5,042 nt of DNA from an uncultured Planctomycetaceae bacterium (GTDB taxonomy: Bacteria; Planctomycetota; Planctomycetia; Pirellulales; JACPPG01): contig CAMFLN010000338.1 of assembly GCA_945957305.1 (NCBI GenBank), positions 1 through 5,042 on the forward strand, written 5' to 3'. A program made the translations under genes and the position numbers. This document shows, piece after piece, positions 1-5,042 of this stretch; the first letter of the stretch is position 1, and each line of letters opens with the position of its first letter. Below the pieces are notes generated by a model. That model was not told the DNA's origin, did no database searches, and saw only the letters and a list, made by a program, of their open reading frames with translations.

Positions 1-418
1 GGTCTGATTCGGGCTCGGCCCAGGCCAGGCCGACGACGAGCGGATACTTGCCGCGGCGTGGCTCGACGACAACCGCGTAGCCGAGCTCCTTGTCGAATAG
101 TTTGGGGAAATCTTCGATTTTCAGGTTGTACTTGGCCAAGGAATCGGTGAACTGCGTCAGACCTTCGGCCGCTTGCTCGCGGATCAGGTTCACGACTCCC
201 TCGAAACGCCGCTGGCTCAACAGGACGCTGCCCAGCTTGGTCTGCTCGCGAAAAGCGTCGACGAACTTTCGTCCTTCGGGAACGCGAATCACGAAGACCG
301 TTTCGTCCGGCAGACACTGGTGAGAGGGGAGCAGTTCCTCGGCCGCTTGCGTCACCACCGCGCTGGCGAGCGCGAGAAGAAGTGCAACCGCGCAGATTCC
401 ATACGGACGAATTCTCAT
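1..418 (-). CDS. Exported protein of unknown function, N-terminal 139 codons (runs off the left edge)
   Basis: The reading frame opens with ATG at 418-416 and stays open to base 1, so the C-terminus lies outside the window. The first ~26 residues form a signal peptide: basic MRIRPYG, a hydrophobic ICAVALLLALASAVV stretch, and a likely cleavage site at TQA/AEE. The mature part begins LLPSHQCLPDETVFVIRVPE, followed by a predicted helical stretch (about residues 50-100, with KLGSVLLSQRRFEGVVNLI) and a strand-rich part (LGYAVVVEP, YPLVVGLAW). From memory, this 'LLP...+ +VxVP...LG.LL' layout resembles planctomycete exported proteins related to DUF3352, but the match is by eye and the function is unknown. 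The start is supported by an AGAAGG Shine-Dalgarno six bases upstream. It lies 27 bases downstream of the protease stop on the same strand, so it is probably the third gene of that operon. The gene call is fairly sure; the family is not. Confidence 0.8.
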   Translation of the reverse strand, partial: MRIRPYGICAVALLLALASAVVTQAAEELLPSHQCLPDETVFVIRVPEGRKFVDAFREQTKLGSVLLSQRRFEGVVNLIREQAAEGLTQFTDSLAKYNLKIEDFPKLFDKELGYAVVVEPRRGKYPLVVGLAWAEPESD

Positions 419-424
419 GGCGAA

Positions 425-430
425 CCTTCT
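425..430 (-). promoter_or_regulatory. Ribosome binding site of the third operon gene
   Basis: AGAAGG on the minus strand lies six bases before the ATG at 418. It fixes the start of the left-edge gene and sits in the 27-base gap after the protease stop (TAG at 448-446). No terminator-like hairpin is visible in this gap, which favours co-transcription. Confidence 0.6.
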
Positions 431-445
431 TTTCAGCAGGTGAAA

Positions 446-1435
446 CTAATTCGATTTACCAGAAGCGCCGGCCGTCCCCTGGGCCTGACGCGCTGCCGAC
501 GCGGCCGCAGCCTCACGCGAGGGCGGGGGCAAATAGGTGATTCCGTTCTGCGGTTGTGACGAGTCGTACAAGTACGCGTCGCGGTGCGTCAGAAACTCGA
601 TCAGCTCGCCCGACGGGATACCAAACGCCAGCCCGTCAAACATCGTCGCGCCAGCGCAGGCGATGCCCACAACTTCCCCGCGCAGGTTGAAGAGCGGACC
701 GCCACTGTTGCCCGGATTGATAGCGGCATCGGTTTGAATCAGGCGTAAATGGCCGATCGTGCGCGTCGTCGAGCTGACGATCCCCTGCGTGACCGTGCGT
801 TCGAGACCCAGCGGATTGCCGATTGCAAAAACGACGTCCCCCACACGCAGGTCATCTCGATCATCGATCAGCACTGGCTTCGGCGGATCGCCCGGAATTT
901 CGGACAGATCGAGTTGCAGCAGCGCAATATCGCGCAGAGGCTGCAAGGCGAGGATGCGAACTCGTTTGAGCTCGTGCTTTTCATAGCCTTGCGGCGTCGG
1001 CTTGAAATAGGTAACCGAGATCTTGGTCTCTCCCTCGACCACGTGATAGTTCGTGATTACATGTCCCTTGCTGCTGATGATAAAGCCGCTTCCTTGGCCA
1101 ATCGCTGTTTTGACCAGCACGACCGAATCACCACAGCGCTTCGCCAGCTCTGGCACGTCGGCCGGGGCCGCACGACCGGTCAGAAAGATCCCGCGGTCTT
1201 GATTCGTCTCTTCGTTGGACTGCGTCGCACCACGATCAATACCCAACAGCCGCTTGGCAGGGACATGCAACACGTCATGCCCCAGGTCCAGCACGACCCC
1301 CTGCTCGTTTTCGCGGAGCAGTTCGGCGGTGACCTTGGCGCCTCCGACGAGTGTGACCGTGACCTGTTGTCCTGCCTGCGCTCGCGGCGCGGCGATGAGC
1401 AGGAACGCCAATACGATGCAGAGATTACGCGGCAT
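446..1435 (-). CDS. Exported HtrA/DegP-like trypsin-fold serine protease without a PDZ domain
   Basis: This 329-residue protein is probably an envelope endopeptidase. Residues 1-21 are a signal peptide with an AQA/G cleavage site. Residues 22-68 form a small strand-rich module (QVTVTLVGGAKVTAELL...VLHVPAKRLLGID) that looks like an SH3- or Sm-like barrel. The protease domain spans about 97-284. It shows the full catalytic triad in HtrA-type contexts: His131 in ITNYHVV, Asp169 in RDIALLQL, and Ser244 in AINPGNSGGPL. The substrate-pocket strand is GLAFGIPSGEL (268-278). DegP and DegS carry one or two PDZ domains after the protease domain; here there is only an Ala-rich, apparently disordered tail (about 303-329). 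Two cysteines remain in the mature part (101 and 260), so a disulfide is possible. The ATG shares a base with the propeller stop (TGATG) and has GGGAGG seven bases upstream, so translation is probably coupled. The fold and catalytic residues are seen directly; the substrate is unknown. Confidence 0.93.
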   Translation of the reverse strand: MPRNLCIVLAFLLIAAPRAQAGQQVTVTLVGGAKVTAELLRENEQGVVLDLGHDVLHVPAKRLLGIDRGATQSNEETNQDRGIFLTGRAAPADVPELAKRCGDSVVLVKTAIGQGSGFIISSKGHVITNYHVVEGETKISVTYFKPTPQGYEKHELKRVRILALQPLRDIALLQLDLSEIPGDPPKPVLIDDRDDLRVGDVVFAIGNPLGLERTVTQGIVSSTTRTIGHLRLIQTDAAINPGNSGGPLFNLRGEVVGIACAGATMFDGLAFGIPSGELIEFLTHRDAYLYDSSQPQNGITYLPPPSREAAAASAARQAQGTAGASGKSN

Positions 1436-3654
1436 CAGTTCGCCTCCCGGGCGATGTAAATAATCAAGCGATCCTGGCTCAATAGCGCCAGATCCTGGAT
1501 GTGATCACCGTCGACGTCCAAGCCCATGACGGCCCGCGGCTCGGCGATCTGCTGCTCGTCTTTTCCCCCGTAAGGGTATGTGCGATCGTCGAAGACTTTC
1601 CACGAACCGAGCGGCGTAAGACCTTTTTCCCCGCGGCTGAGCACCGTGATTTGGTGGCGGGCATCGTCGAACAGCACGATATCTTGTTGGCCGTCACCGG
1701 TCACGTCGGTCGTCGCGATACGATGGATCGCGGGCTCCTTGATGCCACTGGGACGACCGACACGCCCATCAAAGCTGTCTTTGAGCGACAGCTCCCACGG
1801 GCGCCCACGCCCCAAACGAGTCACGCTTTCCTGATCGACGAGCATCAGCCCCAGCACCGGATCGAGCGACAATTGTCCGCCGCCAGGGAGCTTGACGCTT
1901 TCGCTGACGCGCAGGATGCCGGCTTCGTCCGGCTTGAGCTGATGCACAAAAGCGCCGCCTTGTTCGAGTGCCCAGGCGGTGCCGTCAGCCAGCGGAACAA
2001 AGCTGGCGATCTTCTGGCCGTCGGGGAGCATGACCTGATCGCTCGGCTGCATGTCGTCGTTCAACCATTGCAGCACACCGTCGGTCAAACGGCCTAAGCG
2101 AGGCTGACCCCCGATGTCATAGATGCCAAACTCCCCGAGATCCACCTTCACCAGGTTCGCCGGCTCGCGGGCCGATACCTTGCCGTCGGCATCCATCGTC
2201 ACCAGTTTCAACGCGTTGCTGTACGACGGTTGCACTAGCAGGCGTTTGCCCCCGAGCCAGATCACCTTTTCGGCTTTCGTTCCCTGGCCGGTGAAGCGAG
2301 TCCGCTGTGCCTCGGGCTGATCCTTGGCCCAGGTGTACAAGTCCAGGTCAGCGCCGACTCGTTGCACCCACCAGGTGGTCGTGCCGGCGGAATCGAGTGC
2401 CAAAATGGTGCGGTCGGCCGTGTCGCCTGACTGAGTCATGGCGACCGGATAGGTCATGCGATTGTTTTCCCACGAGCTGACATATAAATCCGTGGAATCT
2501 TTGACCCACAGCAGCAACTTGCCTGGCTGCGCATAGACCGCGGCCAGCCCGCGAATATTGCTGATCAGCGGAAACATCTCTTCCGCTTGCCAACCCAGGT
2601 CGCCCACCGGTTGCACGCGCAGCCGTGGCTGCCCCGCGTCGACCGCCACGAGCGCCGGTTGACTGCCCAGCGTGATGCCCGTCCACAAGGCCTTCGCCCC
2701 GCCGGGCATGGGAAGTGATTCTTGCCGCCCCAGTGCGCTCTCTTCGCCGCGGCCGAGAACATAGCGGCGCAATAAGCCTTCTTGTAGGCCGCCCAGCAGC
2801 AACAACTCACCGGCGCCATTGACCACGGGCAAGGCACGCGCGCCGCCCACTCCTTGTTCATACAGCACTTGCGGCGACATCAACTTGCCATCGCGGTTCT
2901 CGTGCCAACGAATCGTCTGTTTCGGTTGCGGCGACCATTCCCATAGGTCCAGGTCACCGTCCCCATCGAGATCGACAAAGCGCCACTCCAAGCGCCCCCG
3001 CTTCTCGCGCGGGCTGAGCCATGTCGGGCGTTTCCCGGGCTGTAACTGCAGTGTTTGAATCCCCTGTTCGAAACTGACAAACAACTCGAACGCGCCGGGG
3101 GAAGTTTCGCGCAGCAGCATCAACTCGTGCTTGCCCGAGGTCGCGCCCGGCAACAGGTCCCAGTGTGTTGCTTTTTTCCACTCGTTAGCGCCGGTGGATT
3201 TATACAGCAGTACTTTGTTGGACGGCGCTGTGAGAATAATCAGCTCTGGTTTGCCATCGCGATCGATATCCTGTGCCAACGCGTCGGCCGGCACTTCATC
3301 GAGCGCGAGCTCTGTAGCCTTCCAGTCGACCGTGCCCGGCAGTTCGTTGGGGCGCTCGGCGTCGGCCGCCGTGGGCTCGCGCCTTTCACTCGGCGGCAGC
3401 CAGCGATAAATATCCAGACGCGACATGCGGGTGTTGATCACCACGATTTGCTGCCGACCGGATTGATCCAGGTCGGCGGCGAACAGACGGTTCGGCGCAC
3501 CTTCCTGCTTGATGATCCGCATTCCCTGCCAACCGGCCAACTCGTCGGCGGCGCGCAACTGACCACGCGGCTGCGCCGCAGCAAAAACCGCAACCGCCAC
3601 GAACGCCAGCAAACGTGTTCGCGACAACTTCAGGCCTGAGTATCGACTCGTCAT
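1435..3654 (-). CDS. Exported FG-GAP/VCBS-repeat beta-propeller protein
   Basis: This is a 739-residue exported protein of the integrin-alpha-like FG-GAP/VCBS type, a fold that usually serves binding or scaffolding rather than catalysis. Residues 1-36 (ATG numbering) are a signal peptide: basic MTSRYSGLKLSRTR, hydrophobic LLAFVAVAVFAAA, and cleavage near LRA/AD. Calcium-loop repeats of the DxDxDG kind occur near 61 (DLDQSG), 129 (DIDRDG), 228 (DLDGDGDLD), 650 (DVTGDGQQD) and 713 (DVDGDHIQD). Each is followed by a hydrophobic strand such as PELIILTA or QDIVLFDD. The middle (about 240-645) is strand-rich and Trp/Gly-rich with only degenerate loops (for example MDADG near 487), and fits further propeller blades. 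The protein has no cysteine. The C-terminus, DRLIIYIAREAN, resembles the ending of many planctomycete VCBS proteins. I chose ATG at 3654; an in-frame TTG at 3669 would add five residues before the signal peptide, and neither has a strong Shine-Dalgarno. It is the first gene of the minus-strand operon and overlaps the protease start. The ligand is unknown. Confidence 0.88.
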   Translation of the reverse strand: MTSRYSGLKLSRTRLLAFVAVAVFAAAQPRGQLRAADELAGWQGMRIIKQEGAPNRLFAADLDQSGRQQIVVINTRMSRLDIYRWLPPSERREPTAADAERPNELPGTVDWKATELALDEVPADALAQDIDRDGKPELIILTAPSNKVLLYKSTGANEWKKATHWDLLPGATSGKHELMLLRETSPGAFELFVSFEQGIQTLQLQPGKRPTWLSPREKRGRLEWRFVDLDGDGDLDLWEWSPQPKQTIRWHENRDGKLMSPQVLYEQGVGGARALPVVNGAGELLLLGGLQEGLLRRYVLGRGEESALGRQESLPMPGGAKALWTGITLGSQPALVAVDAGQPRLRVQPVGDLGWQAEEMFPLISNIRGLAAVYAQPGKLLLWVKDSTDLYVSSWENNRMTYPVAMTQSGDTADRTILALDSAGTTTWWVQRVGADLDLYTWAKDQPEAQRTRFTGQGTKAEKVIWLGGKRLLVQPSYSNALKLVTMDADGKVSAREPANLVKVDLGEFGIYDIGGQPRLGRLTDGVLQWLNDDMQPSDQVMLPDGQKIASFVPLADGTAWALEQGGAFVHQLKPDEAGILRVSESVKLPGGGQLSLDPVLGLMLVDQESVTRLGRGRPWELSLKDSFDGRVGRPSGIKEPAIHRIATTDVTGDGQQDIVLFDDARHQITVLSRGEKGLTPLGSWKVFDDRTYPYGGKDEQQIAEPRAVMGLDVDGDHIQDLALLSQDRLIIYIAREAN
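1443..1448 (-). promoter_or_regulatory. Ribosome binding site of the protease gene, inside the propeller gene
   Basis: GGGAGG on the minus strand lies seven bases before the protease ATG and within the last codons of the upstream propeller gene. With the TGATG stop/start overlap at 1437-1433, it supports the chosen start. It also fits termination-reinitiation coupling between the two genes. Confidence 0.6.
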
Positions 3655-3733
3655 TTTTTGATACGCCAAGGTGCTTCGGACAACAAACCACGCATCGGAG
3701 CACTTGCTGCGCTCTGCGGCGTCAAACTCCGCA

Positions 3734-3762
3734 ATTTCAACAGACTATACCGGGGGTGACAA
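3734..3762 (-). promoter_or_regulatory. Candidate sigma70-type promoter of the propeller-protease operon
   Basis: On the minus strand, TTGTCA (3762-3757, five of six matches to TTGACA) is followed by a 17-base spacer and TGAAAT (3739-3734, four of six matches to TATAAT). Transcription would start near 3727, giving a leader of roughly 70 bases before the ATG at 3654. Planctomycete promoters are poorly conserved and such matches arise by chance, so this is only a candidate. Confidence 0.3.
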
Positions 3763-3775
3763 ACACGGGGAAGGA

Positions 3776-3798
3776 ACTGCCAGTATCAAGATGACAGT
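3776..3798. repeat. Imperfect dyad upstream of the operon promoter candidate
   Basis: ACTGCCA at 3776-3782 and TGACAGT at 3792-3798 are inverted copies with one mismatch (a G-U pair in RNA), separated by nine bases. The dyad lies just upstream of the TTGTCA candidate, where an activator would bind. No regulator gene is in the window, and a 7-base imperfect dyad could be chance. Confidence 0.25.
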
Positions 3799-4047
3799 CT
3801 TTGTTAGATTCCGGACCAACCACCCCCCGACCGGATACATCCTTCAATCTTAGTTTCCCGGGGTGCGCAGGCTCGGCACGTCCCGTCCAATCGAGGTGAC
3901 TCCGTAGGAATTGTTCGGGCCTGTGGACGGCAGAATCGGCACCCGCGCGTCAGGCGGTACGGCAATTCGTGTTCGCCAGCAGAGCTGTAATTGACGCATG
4001 GCGAGAAAACATGGTACTTACCGCTGCACAGTGACCCGGTCACATTC

Positions 4048-4051
4048 GAGG
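4048..4051 (+). promoter_or_regulatory. Ribosome binding site deciding the start of the secretin-like gene
   Basis: GAGG lies eight bases before ATG at 4060. That ATG is directly followed by a signal-peptide sequence. The frame is also open upstream to an in-frame TTG at 3991, but that would put 23 polar residues before the signal peptide, so 4060 is preferred. Confidence 0.5.
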
Positions 4052-4059
4052 TTTTCACG

Positions 4060-4944
4060 ATGCAACGCCTGCTGGTCCTGTTCGTTTTGGCTCTGGTCGC
4101 AGTGACCGCCACAGCCCAGGCACAGGAAACCGCGGACGGGCGGCGTGCCGCGGCCCAGCAGCTGGAAAGGAAGCTTGCCGAACTGGCCGCGGTTCAGGCC
4201 GAGGTCGACGAGTTGTACCGGGCGACTGGCACCACGCCGCAGATCCTGCTGAAGGTGCGCATCCTCGACATCGACCACAGCAAGCTGGATAAGGTCGGAT
4301 TCGATTTTCGCACGCCCGACGGTACTGCGGGCGCAAAGCATGTCGACTTACCCGCCATGCTGCAACAGCTCTCCACCGGCGTCCCTCAGCAAACCGCTGC
4401 TAAAAATGCCGAGAGCAACACGATGTGTGTGCTGCCGTCGAACCATCCGTTCTTGGCGTTTGTCGACATGCTCGAAAAGCAACAACTGGCTACGACGGTT
4501 TGCGAACCCAATGTCGCGACCTATAGCGGCTTGCCAGCGTCGTATCGCTCAGGGGGAGAATTCCCTGTTGCAGCCGGCACAACGGCCACCGCAGCCACGA
4601 TGAAGTTCTATGGAACCGACCTCGGCGCGCTGGTGCAGGCCACTGGCAACGGGCGGCTGCAAATCAATTTCCGCGCCGAGGTTTCGGAGCTCGATCCGTC
4701 GCGCGCCGTGACCTTGGGCAAGCTGACTGTGCCGGGATTGCTGACCAGCAGTTTCGAAACCACATTCGCCGCGCAACCGGGCGAAACCTTTGTCTCGGCC
4801 AGCATGAATCGCCAGCGCCGGGTCGAGACGCGCCGCAACGAACATGAATATCACCGCTTCACCCGGCTGTGCCTCGTCACGCCGCACCTGCTCTCGAAGG
4901 CCACAGTAGCGGTCGATTCTGAAGCGGCCGCGCAACGTCGTTAG
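4060..4944 (+). CDS. Exported short secretin-domain protein (type II/III secretion or pilus secretin-like) without a recognisable gate motif
   Basis: This is a 294-residue protein with a secretin-type core. Residues 1-21 are a signal peptide (MQRLLVLFVLALVAVTATAQA/QE). Residues about 25-57 are a charged, Ala/Leu-rich probable coiled coil (QQLERKLAELAAVQAEVDEL). The core then follows the secretin order: QILLKVRILDIDHSKLDKVG (61-80), matching the 'lxVRIxEVxxxxLxxLGxdw' segment; FVDMLEKQQLATTVCEPNVA (134-153) with SGLPASYRSGGEFPV (156-170), matching 'LexlgxaxxLaePxlxtlsGxxAxfxxGGexPv'; GNGRLQINFRAEVSELDPSR (196-215); and LLTSSFETTFAAQPGETF (227-244). The last strand is LCLVTPHLL (270-278). Full secretins such as GspD, PilQ or CpaC are usually over 400 residues, with N0/N1/secretin-N or BON domains that are absent here. 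The 'vPxLGDIPxLGxLF' gate signature expected between about 248 and 268 is also absent. No other secretion genes are nearby. Homology to secretins is quite sure; channel activity is doubtful. Confidence 0.85.
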   Translation: MQRLLVLFVLALVAVTATAQAQETADGRRAAAQQLERKLAELAAVQAEVDELYRATGTTPQILLKVRILDIDHSKLDKVGFDFRTPDGTAGAKHVDLPAMLQQLSTGVPQQTAAKNAESNTMCVLPSNHPFLAFVDMLEKQQLATTVCEPNVATYSGLPASYRSGGEFPVAAGTTATAATMKFYGTDLGALVQATGNGRLQINFRAEVSELDPSRAVTLGKLTVPGLLTSSFETTFAAQPGETFVSASMNRQRRVETRRNEHEYHRFTRLCLVTPHLLSKATVAVDSEAAAQRR

Positions 4945-4969
4945 CTTGCTAATCGCGAGGTGTTAGCAA
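4941..4969 (+). terminator. Inverted repeat at the stop of the secretin-like gene, possible weak terminator
   Basis: TTGCTAA (4946-4952) and TTAGCAA (4963-4969) are perfect inverted copies. A T-G wobble extends the stem to eight pairs around an eight-base loop. A third element, TTAGC at 4941-4945, overlaps the TAG stop and could pair with GCTAA at 4948-4952 instead, giving a competing short hairpin. No T-run follows on either strand, and the stem is AT-rich, so an intrinsic terminator of the classical kind is not shown. Confidence 0.3.
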
Positions 4970-5042
4970 TCCTTGACCGCCGCGTGCCGTCGCGGAATCT
5001 GGTTGGCGCTCGCCAGCCGCGGCGATACGATGCGCTCAAGGG

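Larger units (their letters stand above)
3655..4059. other. Divergent intergenic region, no gene seen
   Basis: About 405 bases separate the starts of the propeller and secretin-like genes, which point away from each other, so promoters for both directions should lie here. Short open frames exist on both strands, but none has a convincing start signal or recognisable protein. No tRNA or rRNA signature was seen. Items described separately are a minus-strand promoter candidate (3734-3762), a dyad (3776-3798) and a C-rich block (3811-3834). For the plus-strand gene the best -10-like hexamer is TGTAAT at 3986-3991, without a good -35; TTGACG at 3991-3996 is a -35-like hexamer without a good -10. 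The plus-strand promoter is therefore unresolved. Confidence 0.6.

Noticed and set aside
749..1459. A 236-codon open frame on the plus strand antisense to the protease gene
   Set aside because: It has no recognisable motifs and mirrors the protease reading frame. Long antisense open frames are expected in GC-rich coding DNA, and the minus-strand protein has clear catalytic motifs.
1501..2097. Plus-strand open frame of 198 codons antisense to the propeller gene
   Set aside because: It is the antisense shadow of a well-supported gene. There is no signal or domain pattern, and a His/Arg-rich composition typical of shadow frames.
3055..3639. Plus-strand open frame of 194 codons antisense to the 5' part of the propeller gene
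   Set aside because: It lies opposite the signal peptide and first FG-GAP repeats of the propeller protein and shows no protein-like features of its own.
3773..3800. ECF-sigma-like GGAAC followed by GTCT on the plus strand
   Set aside because: The spacing between the two elements (19 bases) is too long for the usual ECF promoter, and the nearest plus-strand gene starts about 260 bases away.
3991..4059. Upstream extension of the secretin-like gene to the in-frame TTG at 3991
   Set aside because: It would place 23 polar residues before an otherwise perfect signal peptide. ATG at 4060 has a GAGG ribosome binding site.
3804..4112. Minus-strand open frame of 102 codons across the divergent intergenic region
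   Set aside because: It overlaps the start of the secretin-like gene on the opposite strand, has no plausible ribosome binding site, and gives a Arg/Thr/Cys-rich sequence without domain features.
4980..5015. Small GC-rich hairpins (CCGCG/CGCGG at 4980-4995 and TGGCG/CGCCA at 5004-5015)
   Set aside because: Five-pair stems are common by chance at this base composition. There is no T-run after them, so they were not called terminators.
4945..5042. Possible gene remnants at the right edge: an open minus-strand frame ending in TAA at 4965-4963, another ending at 4943-4941, and a plus-strand frame open past the TAG at 4942-4944
   Set aside because: All are too short (under 35 codons) in GC-rich sequence to tell from chance, and no motif is recognisable. 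A convergent gene ending at 4963 remains possible and would need sequence beyond the window. Stop-codon readthrough of the secretin-like gene has no supporting signal.

Overview
The window looks like chromosomal DNA from a GC-rich bacterium that exports many proteins, most likely a planctomycete of the Pirellula type. This placement is an inference from gene families: an integrin-like FG-GAP/VCBS propeller protein ending in a DRLIIY-type strand, an HtrA-like protease without a PDZ domain, a secreted protein with an LLP...LPDETVFV-type N-terminus, and a short stand-alone secretin-domain protein. No RNA gene, mobile element, CRISPR array or phage gene was seen.

Layout: positions 1-3654 hold a tightly packed three-gene set on the minus strand, read from right to left. 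The order is (i) a 739-residue exported beta-propeller protein, (ii) a 329-residue exported trypsin-like serine protease whose start codon overlaps the propeller stop (TGATG), and (iii), after 27 bases and a clear ribosome binding site, the first 139 codons of another exported protein that runs off the left edge. Positions 3655-4059 are a roughly 405-base divergent intergenic region with candidate promoter elements, a dyad and a C-rich block, but no convincing gene. Positions 4060-4944 on the plus strand encode a 294-residue exported protein with a recognisable secretin (type II/III secretion, PilQ/CpaC-like) core. Positions 4941-4969 form a small inverted-repeat structure at the stop codon of that gene, and the last ~75 bases are unassigned.

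How the genes may work together: all four products carry N-terminal signal peptides, so the locus is an envelope or surface locus. The stop/start overlap suggests the propeller and protease are made in a fixed ratio, possibly as scaffold or substrate-recognition partner and enzyme; that partnership is inference. The secretin-like protein has its own promoter region. It lacks both the N-terminal periplasmic domains and the conserved gate/lip motif of working secretins, so it is unlikely to be a standard secretion channel.

Nothing here amounts to a demonstrated new system. The most unusual items are the gate-less mini-secretin and the coupled propeller-protease pair.
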